Of a DNA stretch of 64,000 bases, positions 34,442 through 43,758 are shown in pieces. Both the position numbers and the translations under genes were made by a program. The first letter of the stretch is position 1. Every line of letters starts with the position of its first letter. Source of the stretch: Syntrophomonas wolfei subsp. methylbutyratica (lineage in GTDB: Bacteria > Bacillota > Syntrophomonadia > Syntrophomonadales > Syntrophomonadaceae); contig NZ_BBQT01000005.1 in assembly GCF_001570625.1 (NCBI RefSeq), positions 107,810 to 171,809 of the forward strand, in the 5' to 3' direction. The notes beneath the pieces were generated by a model. It ran no database searches and was not told the origin of the DNA. It saw only the letters and a program-made list of their open reading frames with translations.

Positions 34442-36532
34442 ATGAACAGTTTCATAGAAGTAATAGGCATTAAAGAAGAGAACTGTATCAACTGCCACCA
34501 GTGTATTGCGGTTTGCCCGGTTAAAATTTGCAGTGACGGAAGTGGGGATGTAGTAAAATTCCATAACCATCTCTGTATAGGATGCGGTCGCTGTATAGAG
34601 GCTTGTATCAAAAGTCACGGAGGTAATGTTGAGAAAAGTGCCCGCTTTCCCATTGATGACGCCGATGATTTTTTAAATGATTTAGATAGCAGCGAAGTAA
34701 TAGCTCTGGTCGCTCCCTCAGCCCAGGCTAATTTTAACCTAAAGAAGCTAATAAGCGCTCTTAAACTTTTGGGAGTTAAGGCAGTTTATGATGTTTCACT
34801 GGGAGCAGAAATTTCCATTTACTCTTATCATGAGGCTATCGAATCCGGTAAGGCTAAGCTCCCCCTGATAGCCCAGCCTTGCCCGGCCATAGTCAAATAT
34901 ATAGAGCTAAATCACCCGGCTTTGATTCCCTACCTGGCTCCAGTAGGCAGCCCGGTGCACAATATTGCTGTCTATGCTAAAACCCTGCACCCACAAGCGA
35001 AGTTGGCCTTTATTTCCCCCTGCCTGGCCAAGAAAGGGGAATTTCATGATAGTCAAAGCGTTGAATACAATGTAATATTTCAATCACTAACTCGAATATT
35101 AGCTGAAAAGGATATTAATATCGACTTGCTTGAGGAAAGTGACTTTGATAATTACATCTCCGCTGGAATTGCGACCAATTTTTCTACTCCCGGGGGACTG
35201 AAGGAATCCTACCTTTTCCATTACCCGGAAACGCTGCCCAGCAGCATCTCCAAAATTGAAGGTTCTCTGGTTTTTGAAAAATACCTTAAAGATCTGGAAA
35301 CGGCCATAAAGGAGGGACAAGCTGATCTTCCCCTGATTATTGATATTCTGGCCTGTGAAAAAGGCTGTAATATAGGAGCCGGTTGCATCAACCAGGGGCG
35401 ATCCATTACCCAAATTGAAAGAGCTGTTAACCGCCGAATGGAAATTAGCAGCAGCGAGGCGGAAAAAACTAAAGAATTAAAGGAATTTCTTGGTAAAATC
35501 ACACAGGATTTAGACTTTTCTTACATCTTCTATCAAGATCTGTCTGCTAATAGCGATATTATTATACCCAGTGAACTGCAATTACAGCAGGTATATAAGC
35601 GTATGTATAAGGAAGAAGCCAAGGATTTCCGCAACTGCCTGGCCTGTGGCTACAATTCCTGCTTGCAAATGGCGGTTGCAGTATTTAATGGTTTGAACAA
35701 GGCGGAGAATTGCCATCTCTATCAAGAAAAAGAATTATTAAGGGAGCAGGAAATCCTCAATAATATGGTCGATGAACTGGCTACTCTTAATTCTAAACTG
35801 GAAGAAGAAATGGCGGAAAGAAAACAGCAAGAGCAGTTGCTGGTACAAAACTCCAAACTAGCAGCTATGGGGGAAATGATAGGAATGATTGCCCACCAAT
35901 GGCGGCAACCGTTATCCTCAATAAGCACCCTGGCAGGAAATCTCAAAATTTACCTGGATCTCGATATGTATGAAAAGAAACAATTCCTCTCTTTGCTTGA
36001 AGAGATCAACCACCATGCCCAGTATTTATCCAGTACCATAAACGATTTTCGGCACTTTTTTAAGCCGGACAATCCTGAGGATACGGTATATCTTAATGTC
36101 GTAATTGACAATACCCTGGGCATAATCGGTAAATCATTGGAGTATAAAAATGTCCAGTTAAATATTAACACCTCTTTTTCCCAACCTATTTTAACTTATC
36201 CCAATGAGCTTATGCAGGTATTTCTTAATATCCTTAAAAATGCCTCAGATGCCTTTGTTGATAATGAAACCAGCTATCCCCGGATACAGATAAATGGTTA
36301 TGAAAAAAACAACTATCAAATAGTAGAAATTATTGATAATGCCGGTGGAATCCCCGAACGAATACTTAATAAAATATTTGATCCCTATTTTTCCACAAAG
36401 GGTCCCGGAATTGGAACCGGGCTAGGACTCTATATGTCAAAAACCATAGTAGAAGAACATTGTGAGGGAGAACTCATTGCCCGTAATACGCAAGAGGGAG
36501 CTTGCTTTACCCTCAAGTTTCCACTTCGCTAA
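34442..36532 (+). CDS. [FeFe]-hydrogenase-domain sensor histidine kinase
   Basis: A 696-residue soluble fusion. Order: two [4Fe-4S] ferredoxin motifs (CINCHQCIAVCP, CIGCGRCIEAC; residues about 15-58); an [FeFe]-hydrogenase-like domain keeping four H-cluster cysteines (QPCPAIVKY, SPCLAKKGEF, ACEKGCNIGAGC); a further Fe-S motif CLACGYNSC with a distal cysteine (about 400-425); a coiled coil; a HisKA domain with phospho-acceptor His485 in IAHQWRQPL; and a GHKL ATPase domain (NILKNASDAF, DNAGGIP, GTGLGLYMSK). Hydrogenase groups C/D fused to kinases are thought to sense H2 or redox state. The HD-GYP response regulator is encoded 14 bp downstream, giving a two-component pair. Confidence 0.9.
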   Translation: MNSFIEVIGIKEENCINCHQCIAVCPVKICSDGSGDVVKFHNHLCIGCGRCIEACIKSHGGNVEKSARFPIDDADDFLNDLDSSEVIALVAPSAQANFNLKKLISALKLLGVKAVYDVSLGAEISIYSYHEAIESGKAKLPLIAQPCPAIVKYIELNHPALIPYLAPVGSPVHNIAVYAKTLHPQAKLAFISPCLAKKGEFHDSQSVEYNVIFQSLTRILAEKDINIDLLEESDFDNYISAGIATNFSTPGGLKESYLFHYPETLPSSISKIEGSLVFEKYLKDLETAIKEGQADLPLIIDILACEKGCNIGAGCINQGRSITQIERAVNRRMEISSSEAEKTKELKEFLGKITQDLDFSYIFYQDLSANSDIIIPSELQLQQVYKRMYKEEAKDFRNCLACGYNSCLQMAVAVFNGLNKAENCHLYQEKELLREQEILNNMVDELATLNSKLEEEMAERKQQEQLLVQNSKLAAMGEMIGMIAHQWRQPLSSISTLAGNLKIYLDLDMYEKKQFLSLLEEINHHAQYLSSTINDFRHFFKPDNPEDTVYLNVVIDNTLGIIGKSLEYKNVQLNINTSFSQPILTYPNELMQVFLNILKNASDAFVDNETSYPRIQINGYEKNNYQIVEIIDNAGGIPERILNKIFDPYFSTKGPGIGTGLGLYMSKTIVEEHCEGELIARNTQEGACFTLKFPLR

Positions 36533-36546
36533 CGGGAGGTTTAGAA

Positions 36547-37644
36547 ATGACCATCGATGTTAAGGAGTTGAAGGAGAGAGCTCAAGGAATCAGGGTTTTA
36601 TATGTTGAAGATGACAAAGAGCTGCGGGAAAACACCGCCCGCCTCCTGGCTACATTTTTTAGCAGTATTGATACGGCCAGTAATGGACAGGAGGGTTTGG
36701 AAAAGTACAACGGGAACTGTTACGACTTGATTATTACCGATATTAACATGCCGATAATGAATGGGGTTAAAATGGCCGCCCAGATCAAGGCAGGCAATAA
36801 AAAAGAGATAATAATAGTTATATCAGCCCATGACGAAGCCCGGTATCTTCTCGAACTTATTAACCTTGGCGTGGACTATTTTGTTCTTAAACCCCTGGAT
36901 ATCAATCAGTTCTTAACCGCTCTTGACAAGGCCGTTAGTTTAGTCCATTTTTACAAAATGGAAGCAGACTACAAGAGAGCTCTGGAGGAAACCGTAGAGA
37001 AAAGAACCCGGGAGTTATCCGAAGCCCTGACCATAGTGCAGGAACTGACAACCGAAGTCGTTTACCGCCTTACTGCCGCTGCCGAACTAAGGGATTCTGA
37101 TACTGGACTGCATAATAAGAGATTGGGTTTGTATGCCAGGAGGTTGGCGGAAACCCTGAAGCTACCAGCGGATTTTGTTGAGTCCATTGCCTTTGCCGCT
37201 CCGCTGCATGATATAGGTAAAATAGGGATTTGGGATAATATTTTGTTAAAACCAGGTGCTCTGGATGCGGAGGAGTTTGAAATAATGAAAACTCACACTA
37301 CAACTGGTGCCAGCATCCTGGCCCGGTCAAAGTATGAAAAAATTAGAATGACCGAATCTATTGCCCTTACCCATCATGAAAGATGGGACGGTTCAGGTTA
37401 TCCCAATGGTTTAAAAGGAGAAGAGATACCTTTAGAAGGCCGTATTGTAGCCATATGTGACCAGTATGATGCCTTGCGCAGCAAAAGACCTTATAAACCA
37501 GCCTTCAGTCATTTCCGTACTATGCAGATTATAACCAAGGGTGATGAGCGAACGCGCCCGGAATACTTTGATCCCAAAGTGTTGCAGGCCTTTATCGAGA
37601 TTGCTGATGAATTTGATGGGATATTCACTTCCAACCAGGACTAG
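36547..37644 (+). CDS. Response regulator with HD-GYP cyclic-di-GMP phosphodiesterase domain
   Basis: A 365-residue protein with a receiver domain (YVEDDKELRENTARL; phospho-acceptor Asp65 in IITDINMPIMNG; Lys in FVLKPLD) and, after a helical linker, an HD-GYP domain with LHDIGKIGI, HTTTGASIL, HHERWDGSGYPNGLKGEEIP and ICDQYDALRSKRPYK. All metal- and GYP-motif residues are present, so it should hydrolyse cyclic-di-GMP. The frame opens at 36502 inside the kinase gene, but ATG 36547 follows GGGAGG and is the start. It is the obvious partner of the hydrogenase-domain kinase. Confidence 0.93.
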   Translation: MTIDVKELKERAQGIRVLYVEDDKELRENTARLLATFFSSIDTASNGQEGLEKYNGNCYDLIITDINMPIMNGVKMAAQIKAGNKKEIIIVISAHDEARYLLELINLGVDYFVLKPLDINQFLTALDKAVSLVHFYKMEADYKRALEETVEKRTRELSEALTIVQELTTEVVYRLTAAAELRDSDTGLHNKRLGLYARRLAETLKLPADFVESIAFAAPLHDIGKIGIWDNILLKPGALDAEEFEIMKTHTTTGASILARSKYEKIRMTESIALTHHERWDGSGYPNGLKGEEIPLEGRIVAICDQYDALRSKRPYKPAFSHFRTMQIITKGDERTRPEYFDPKVLQAFIEIADEFDGIFTSNQD

Positions 37645-37732
37645 GGAGAGTGAATGGTTTCTGAAAGCTTGAATTAAGAACAAGCTTCAATTAAGATATA
37701 ATAATGATAATACAAGATATAAATTGAGCGTT

Positions 37733-37895
37733 ATGCCAGGTGTTCGAGCTTGCTCGGATGAAAAGGGAAAGCGGTGAGAATCCGCTGCAGCCCCCGCTAC
37801 TGTGAGTGTGATGCGTTGCTTGTATAGCCACTGGTATAAACCGGGAAGGCCAGCAGTTGCAAATGAACACGAGCCAGGAGACCTGCCTGGGATAG
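37733..37895 (+). promoter_or_regulatory. Cobalamin (B12) riboswitch
   Basis: Shows the conserved class features in order: GCCAGGTGTTCGAGCTTGC, the core GGGAAAGCGGTGAGAATCCG with CTGCAGCCCCCGCTACTGTG, and the B12-box-like GAGCCAGGAGACCTGCC. A terminator lies about 80 nt downstream, with a TAGGCG/CGCCTA-type hairpin (37936-37974) between them that may be the alternative fold. It precedes the surface-protein and ECF transporter operon, marking that operon as corrinoid uptake. Confidence 0.93.
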
Positions 37896-37977
37896 AAAAC
37901 CATTATATCCTTCGGAGGGAAGGGAGGGGTTTTTATAGGCGCGAATTCAGCTCGTTTTTGCTTATATTCGCCTACCC

Positions 37978-38010
37978 ATCTTCCTTTTTTAAGGAAGATT
38001 TTTTATTTTT
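37978..38010 (+). terminator. Attenuator terminator downstream of the B12 riboswitch
   Basis: ATCTTCCTT (37978-37986) pairs perfectly with AAGGAAGAT (37991-37999), followed by TTTTTATTTTTT. It sits between the riboswitch and the first gene, so B12 binding probably ends transcription here. Confidence 0.85.
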
Positions 38011-38020
38011 TAAGAGAATG

Positions 38021-38059
38021 TTGACTCCACTGCAAAAAACCCTTTTTGTTGCATAAGGG
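38021..38059 (+). mobile_element. One-ended fragment of the 275-bp MITE-like family
   Basis: TTGACTCCACTGCAAAAA followed by CCCTTTTTGTTGCATAAGGG matches the first 40 bases of the element at 3199. The rest of the element and the other end are missing. It lies between the riboswitch terminator and the first gene of the operon. Confidence 0.65.
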
Positions 38060-38149
38060 CACTTTTCATCGGTGGTTGTAGCTGGCCCCCGGCCATAGGG
38101 GGTTCTAATGACAGTTTGCTTGTGGGAAAATATATGAGGAGGGAAAACG

Positions 38150-40417
38150 GTGATAAGAAGATTTAACTCGCCCCTTTTAATTCTGCTAAGTATAATATGC
38201 CTTTGCTGCTCGACCCTGTTCTTCCCGGCTTCTGCCGAAGCGACAGTAGATTTAGATACTTTGGCCAAGAAGGCCGTACAGTACAATTATTCCAGCTACC
38301 GGCAGGGTCAGGCCCTGGATGGCTTTGATGCCTGGGTACTGGGAAAGGCTGGAGCTCAGGTTTCCGGTTGGGTATATGATGGTAGCAATATTCAAACAAC
38401 TTTATTGGCAACAATGGAGGAAATCCTGACAGATCCCGATAAAAAGACCGCCGATTATTTTGGTAATCCTGCCTATTCCTATTCATCCAAGCAGATAGCC
38501 CAATTAAACCTCCTGGCCCGGAGTTGGGGAGAAGATGAAAAAGCCGATGCCTTGCTCCGAGTTTTACAGAACAGGCAGAATACAACTTTAAATGGGTCCA
38601 TCGATAACAACCCTTTTGGTGATATATCGGCCTTTGAATATTTAGCTCTTTCCGGTGATTTGACCCGGATGAACAGCAGTTCAGCCATTGACTACATTAT
38701 TAATAACAGCGACCCTAATACCGGAGCCTGGACCTCGTCGTGGAACGATGTAATGGCAACTACTCAGGCCATAAGAAGCCTTAAATGCTTGGAAGCATCA
38801 ACAGGTGAAAAGACTGCTGAGATTAATGCCGCTATAAATAAAGCTCTTAACTGGTTGTCAGCTTTGCAAAAGGATGATGGCAGTTTCCAGGATAGCGGTG
38901 GTTTTGATGATCCGTTGATAGATAGTGTGGAAGTGTTGCTGACCTTAAAGACGCTGGATATCGATCCGGCAAGCTGGAGCAGTCAGGAAGGAAAAACCAT
39001 ACTTGATTACCTGCATAATGAAGCTTTAAATACTGATGGCAGCCTGGGAACCTCCAAGAACAAAACTGACGCAACCTGGGTCTTGAATGCCTGCCTATCC
39101 CTGGGGGTGCAGATACCGGCCGATACTCCTCTGGGGCTCTCTATCACCCCGGCAACAGCCAGCGTTGAGAAAAATGGCACAATAGCATTCAGTGCTTTAT
39201 TAAAGCTTTTCAATGGTGAGCAGAACGATATTAGTAGAAGCGTAAATTGGTTGGTTGCTGACAATAATATAGCCAGTATCGATGGGGGTCTGGCCCGGGG
39301 ATTATATGAGGGACAGACAACGGTTACAGCTACCTCAAATGATTATGAAGCTTCCGCAAGTCTTACGGTCAGGCCCCGAAGCGGGGGAGGAGAAGGAGAA
39401 TCCAAGAGTAGCGATCTGGTAGTAAATATTGCCGTAGTAGGCAAAAACGGGACCCTATTATTTGGCCCCAGCTCCATTAGTATATCTACCGGGGATAGAT
39501 TTGGATTAACGGCTATGGGGGCTTTAAATAAAACCGGTTTGAGATGGAGCTTTTCTGATCGATGGGAAGGGCTTATTGTTGAAATAGCCGGAGAGCAAAA
39601 CCAGGGTATGAGTGGTTGGATGTATTCAGTTAACGCCAGAGTTCCTGGCGTATTGGCCAGTGAACAGACTGTGTCCGATGGAGACCGGATTATATTTTGG
39701 TACAGCCAGGATGCTTCCGCCAGCAGCCCGGAATGGGACCGTCTGGGCAGCGGCCAAATCTATAATCCAGAGGTGAAAGAAAAGCTTCCAGATAAGCAGA
39801 AGGTGCTGCCAGAGATTAAGCCCGAATTGGACAAGCAAGTACCAACTCCTGCAGCCAGGGGATTTTTCAGTGATGTGGATGATAGCCTGGCCTGGGCTCG
39901 GGATGCTATTGAAATACTGGCGGGCAGGGGGATAATACAGGGGCGGGGAGAGCATTTTGACCCCCTGGCTCCGGTAACTCGGGCCGAGTTTATAACTTTA
40001 ATTGCCCGGGCGTTGGGAAAGAATACCGTTGATTATCAGGGAATTATGCCCCAAGATGTGAGCCAATCTGATTGGTTTTACCCGTCTTTGCAGTATTGCC
40101 TGCAAGAAGGGATAATTTCCGGATATCCCGATGGTAGTTTTCGGGCCGGGGATTCAATTAGCCGCCAGGAAATGGCCTGTATTTTGTATCGTCTAATGAA
40201 GGATAAGCAAAATAATAATCTGCCGGCTTCAATTTTGGGAGATCAAGACAGTATAGCTCCCTGGGCTATTCCGGCTGTTAAGTTCGTAGTAGCGGAGAAA
40301 TTAATGCTGGGTTACGAGGATGGCAGCTTTCGGGCCGGGCAGCCCTGCAGCCGCGCAGAAGCAGCCGTGATTTTATTCCGTTATTTGCACAGCATCGAAG
40401 CTGCTCCATTAAAATGA
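38150..40417 (+). CDS. S-layer-anchored transcobalamin-like protein (prenyltransferase-fold + DUF4430 + SLH)
   Basis: An exported 755-residue protein. After a signal peptide (SPLLILLSIICLCCSTLFFP, cleaved near ASAEA) come: an alpha/alpha-barrel region with terpenoid-cyclase/prenyltransferase-type repeats (about 30-310, e.g. ALNWLSALQKDDGSFQDSGG); a bacterial Ig-like segment (about 325-405); a DUF4430 domain (about 420-525, GMSGWMYSVNARVPG); and three SLH repeats (about 570-750, FFSDVDDSLAWARDAIEIL and two more). Barrel plus DUF4430 is the domain plan of intrinsic factor and transcobalamin. With the B12 riboswitch upstream, a role as a wall-bound corrinoid catcher is likely but inferred. The start is GTG 38150 behind GAGGAGGG. 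Confidence 0.85.
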   Translation: MIRRFNSPLLILLSIICLCCSTLFFPASAEATVDLDTLAKKAVQYNYSSYRQGQALDGFDAWVLGKAGAQVSGWVYDGSNIQTTLLATMEEILTDPDKKTADYFGNPAYSYSSKQIAQLNLLARSWGEDEKADALLRVLQNRQNTTLNGSIDNNPFGDISAFEYLALSGDLTRMNSSSAIDYIINNSDPNTGAWTSSWNDVMATTQAIRSLKCLEASTGEKTAEINAAINKALNWLSALQKDDGSFQDSGGFDDPLIDSVEVLLTLKTLDIDPASWSSQEGKTILDYLHNEALNTDGSLGTSKNKTDATWVLNACLSLGVQIPADTPLGLSITPATASVEKNGTIAFSALLKLFNGEQNDISRSVNWLVADNNIASIDGGLARGLYEGQTTVTATSNDYEASASLTVRPRSGGGEGESKSSDLVVNIAVVGKNGTLLFGPSSISISTGDRFGLTAMGALNKTGLRWSFSDRWEGLIVEIAGEQNQGMSGWMYSVNARVPGVLASEQTVSDGDRIIFWYSQDASASSPEWDRLGSGQIYNPEVKEKLPDKQKVLPEIKPELDKQVPTPAARGFFSDVDDSLAWARDAIEILAGRGIIQGRGEHFDPLAPVTRAEFITLIARALGKNTVDYQGIMPQDVSQSDWFYPSLQYCLQEGIISGYPDGSFRAGDSISRQEMACILYRLMKDKQNNNLPASILGDQDSIAPWAIPAVKFVVAEKLMLGYEDGSFRAGQPCSRAEAAVILFRYLHSIEAAPLK

Positions 40418-40462
40418 ATATATCAATAGAACCGCCCCATGATATAGTGATGGAGGTTTATG

Positions 40463-41098
40463 ATGAAAAGGAACTTTTCGATATATTTACTATTGTTTTT
40501 GTTGCTGTTCCTCATAGCTGGCTGCCATAGCAGCGACGGCATTAATAAGCAGGGGGAGAGTTCCGGCTCTTCCAGCTATAAAGCCAGCGTAGAGCCGGGG
40601 CAGGAAAAGCTAAAAGCGGATGATACTGGCTCTGCCGCTTCCACAAGTGTCAAGGGCAAGGGACAGGGAAACATTGCTCCGGCCCCGTTGGAGGTTTCTT
40701 CCTCTACGCTGCAGGAGACTCCCGAAGCTATGGGCGGCAACAAAACCCCAGTTCTGCCGGAGCCGGGGCCTGCTGATAATAAAGCCCAGCTGCGATTGCT
40801 GGTTACCCAGGACAATGGTGAAGAGGTGATTTTTGACCAGGAAGTGGAATTAGCCCAGGATGCGACAGTAATGGATATTTTAAAAGCCCATTTGGAGGTC
40901 AGCAGCAGTTACGGCGGTGAGTTTGTCGAAGGCATCAATGGTCTGAAATCGAAGCGTGCCGGCCTAGGCCAGGAACCGGAAGACTGGTTTTATTATATCA
41001 ACGGTACTTCGGCCAATGTGGGTGCCGCATCTTACCGCCCGGCTCCGGGGGATGTGGTATGGTGGGATTATCATAGTTGGAGTTCAGGGGGAAGATAG
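40463..41098 (+). CDS. DUF4430 lipoprotein, probable corrinoid-binding partner
   Basis: A 211-residue lipoprotein with lipobox LIAGC (cysteine near residue 21), a Ser/Pro/Gly-rich linker, and a C-terminal DUF4430 domain (from about 110; EPEDWFYYINGTSANVGAA and DVVWWDYHSW), the transcobalamin C-terminal-like fold. The first ATG at 40460 is only three bases from GGAGG, so ATG 40463 is preferred. It sits between the surface protein and the ECF transporter genes, so it may hand substrate to the membrane S component. Confidence 0.83.
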   Translation: MKRNFSIYLLLFLLLFLIAGCHSSDGINKQGESSGSSSYKASVEPGQEKLKADDTGSAASTSVKGKGQGNIAPAPLEVSSSTLQETPEAMGGNKTPVLPEPGPADNKAQLRLLVTQDNGEEVIFDQEVELAQDATVMDILKAHLEVSSSYGGEFVEGINGLKSKRAGLGQEPEDWFYYINGTSANVGAASYRPAPGDVVWWDYHSWSSGGR

Positions 41099-41101
41099 CC
41101 A

Positions 41102-42028
41102 ATGAATGAAACTATGCTCTCATACCGGGTGAAGGATAATCTGATTCATAGCCTCCATCCTTTAACCACCCTGAGTTATGTATTAGTAATAACGATTCTA
41201 TCCCTCATATTCTATCACCCGATTTACCTGGCAGCTTTACTGCTGCCCGCAGCTTTAGTTATAGTTTCCTCTGGTCACTACAAGGAATGGAGCATTTATC
41301 TAAAGCTTAGTGTAAGCTTGATTATTCTAATCGCGGTTTTGAATATGGTTTTTTCGCGGGAAGGGGAAACGATATTATTTACCCTACAGCTTTTGCCCGG
41401 GATGGCTCCACTCGATTTAAGCCTGGAAGCTCTTGCTTTTGCTGCTGGAATGGGTCTGCGCCTGCTGGTTATTATAACGGCCTTTTGCCTTTATTCGCAG
41501 GCGATAGATCCTGACCGCATACTGCGAGCAGTCGCGGGATTGGGGAAGGGGAAAACAGTTCTGGCCATTATCTTAGCCACCCGCCTTTTTCCCCAGTTTT
41601 TGAGGGATTATAGGCGAATCATGGAAATCTCTCAATGTCGTGGAGTTGACCCTTATCACGGTAACTTGTGGCAAAGAACCGGCCGGTTAAAACCAGTCAT
41701 ATCGGTTCTGTTTTCATCTTCTCTGGAGCAGGCGCTGGAATTGGCGGAATCAATGTATGCCCGGGGATACGGCAGCGGAGAACGCAGCCAAAGACAGGCT
41801 GATTTATGGCATCCCCGCGACTTCCTGATTTTGCTGGCGCTGATAATTGCTTTCTTCTGTGGAATACTGGCCTATGGGCAAGGGTGGACTGCCTTTAATT
41901 ATTATCCTCGTCTAAGCTGGGAATTCTCGGGCAGCAGCATCTTAACCCTGATGACTTTAAGCTTGGCCATCCCATCCGTCTTGAATTGGGGGTGTAAACG
42001 TTCCAACAGCTTCTTATCCAAGATTTGA
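41102..42028 (+). CDS. ECF transporter transmembrane (T) component, CbiQ family
   Basis: A 308-residue membrane protein with about six hydrophobic segments and the cytoplasmic coupling region that includes AESMYARGYGSGERS, matching the Ala-Arg-Gly motifs of EcfT/CbiQ proteins that dock on the ATPases. It starts three bases after the lipoprotein gene ends, and its stop overlaps the start of the ATPase gene. It couples ATP hydrolysis to the S component encoded at 43759. Confidence 0.88.
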   Translation: MNETMLSYRVKDNLIHSLHPLTTLSYVLVITILSLIFYHPIYLAALLLPAALVIVSSGHYKEWSIYLKLSVSLIILIAVLNMVFSREGETILFTLQLLPGMAPLDLSLEALAFAAGMGLRLLVIITAFCLYSQAIDPDRILRAVAGLGKGKTVLAIILATRLFPQFLRDYRRIMEISQCRGVDPYHGNLWQRTGRLKPVISVLFSSSLEQALELAESMYARGYGSGERSQRQADLWHPRDFLILLALIIAFFCGILAYGQGWTAFNYYPRLSWEFSGSSILTLMTLSLAIPSVLNWGCKRSNSFLSKI

Positions 42029-43740
42029 GTTACTCCTATCCAGATGAAAAAGAACCCGCTCTGAAGAAAATTAACCTTACTCTAAATGAAGGTGAATTTG
42101 TTTTACTTTCGGGAGTTTCCGGCTGTGGAAAGACCACTTTGCTCCGGGCTATAGCTGGTCTGGTTCCGGATTTTCATGGAGGTCACCTGGCAGGTGCCAT
42201 TTACCTGGATAGAATTCCCTTAACCAGGATTCCCCATCGCCAGCGCCTGCTGAAAACAGGCATCGTATTTCAAGAAGCCGAACGGCAATTGCTTATGAAT
42301 ACGGTTGAGGCGGAAATTGCCTTTGCCCTGGAAAACCTGGGTTTTCCCCCGGCCCTGATTAAGCGGCGGATAATGGAAGTGGCAGCCGCTCTGGACTTGA
42401 CGGATTGTCTGCCGCAGGCTACAGCCACTTTATCGGGGGGACAGAAACAGAAGGTTGTTTTGGCATCGATTTTAGCCTGGGAACCGGAAATCCTGCTGCT
42501 GGATGAACCCACTTCCCAACTCGATCCGGTGGCGGCGGAACAGATTTTGAACAGCATACGCCGTCTTAACGAAGATAGCGGCTTGACCGTAATTTTGGCT
42601 GAACAACGGCTGGAAAGGTGCTTTCATTTAGCGGATAGAGTACTGGTGATGAAAAATGGAGCCATAGCTTGTGATGAGCAGAGCTTTGATAAACTATCCC
42701 ACTGGGCCGTTAAAAATGAGACTTCCTGCCTTCCTCCGGTAGCGCGCTTATTTGCTGGCTGTGCTTTCTCGAAAATACCGGCCAGCATAAAGGAGGGCCG
42801 GGGTGTCTTAAGAAGCCTGGCTCCCCAGGGTGACTTCTCCCCTTCATTCTCCGCGGCATCCCCTGGCTTGGGGAATAAGCTCGATGCAGAGAGGAGTTTT
42901 GAACAGCCGGTAGTGGAAGTGGAGAAGGTCTGGTTCCGCTACCCGGAAGGAAAGGAAGTACTGAAAGATATCTCCTTTAACTTGAAAGCGGGCGAGTTCG
43001 CTGTGCTTATGGGGCCGAATGGAGCCGGAAAGAGTACTATCCTTAAAAACCTTAACGGCCTATTGCGCCCGGGCCGGGGTAAGATTAAGATTTGCGGCCG
43101 CGACAGCAAAGGGGTTCCGGTAGCGGAACTGGCCAATAGCATAGCCTACCTCTCGCAAAATCCGGATGATTATCTTTTTTTACCTACCGTACGGGAGGAA
43201 GTAAAATTCAGCTTGCAGTATTTGGCGGGGAAGGACGATATTGATAGCCGTAGCGACCAGGTCTTGCAGCGCTTTGGTCTCTGCAGGCTGGCGCAGCTCA
43301 ACCCGCGCGATCTCAGCAGCGGTGAGCGGCAGAAGGTGGCTTTGGCAGCAGTATTGGCCAGCGAACCCCGGGTTTTACTTCTGGATGAACCGACCCGCGG
43401 CCTGGACTATCGTCATAAAGAAGAACTGGGGCGTATCCTTCTTGAAATGCAGGCTGAGGGTACGGCTATTCTTATGGTCAGCCATGATGTGGAGTTTGTG
43501 GCTGAATACGCTGCTAAGGTGATTTTTATAACAGACGGTTCTTTGCTGTGCTCCGGCAGTAAATATGATATGCTCAGCTCCTCTACATTTTATTCTCCGC
43601 AAGTCACTAAAGTATTTCGGGGTATCGCTCAGGGAATCGTCACTCTGGAGCAGGCGCAAGAACTTTTGCAGCGCATTCTCTATCACCGCCAGGAGGCTAT
43701 TCCAAGGCTAGCTGGTAATGCTGGAACCGGGGAAAAATAA
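42025..43740 (+). CDS. ECF transporter fused A-A' ATPase
   Basis: Two ABC ATPase domains in one 571-residue chain. Domain 1: Walker A GVSGCGKTT, signature LSGGQKQKV, Walker B ILLLDEPTSQLDP. Domain 2 (from about residue 300): GPNGAGKST, LSSGERQKV, VLLLDEPTRGLD. It energises the T and S components of the corrinoid operon. The only standard start is TTG 42025, which overlaps the T-component stop and lacks the usual first beta strand; upstream in-frame codons (QQLLIQD) would supply that strand, but no ATG, GTG or TTG is available there before a stop at 41995. A non-standard start such as ATC 42016 is therefore possible. Confidence 0.9.
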   Translation: MSYSYPDEKEPALKKINLTLNEGEFVLLSGVSGCGKTTLLRAIAGLVPDFHGGHLAGAIYLDRIPLTRIPHRQRLLKTGIVFQEAERQLLMNTVEAEIAFALENLGFPPALIKRRIMEVAAALDLTDCLPQATATLSGGQKQKVVLASILAWEPEILLLDEPTSQLDPVAAEQILNSIRRLNEDSGLTVILAEQRLERCFHLADRVLVMKNGAIACDEQSFDKLSHWAVKNETSCLPPVARLFAGCAFSKIPASIKEGRGVLRSLAPQGDFSPSFSAASPGLGNKLDAERSFEQPVVEVEKVWFRYPEGKEVLKDISFNLKAGEFAVLMGPNGAGKSTILKNLNGLLRPGRGKIKICGRDSKGVPVAELANSIAYLSQNPDDYLFLPTVREEVKFSLQYLAGKDDIDSRSDQVLQRFGLCRLAQLNPRDLSSGERQKVALAAVLASEPRVLLLDEPTRGLDYRHKEELGRILLEMQAEGTAILMVSHDVEFVAEYAAKVIFITDGSLLCSGSKYDMLSSSTFYSPQVTKVFRGIAQGIVTLEQAQELLQRILYHRQEAIPRLAGNAGTGEK

Positions 43741-43758
43741 GGGTAGGAGATAAGGATT

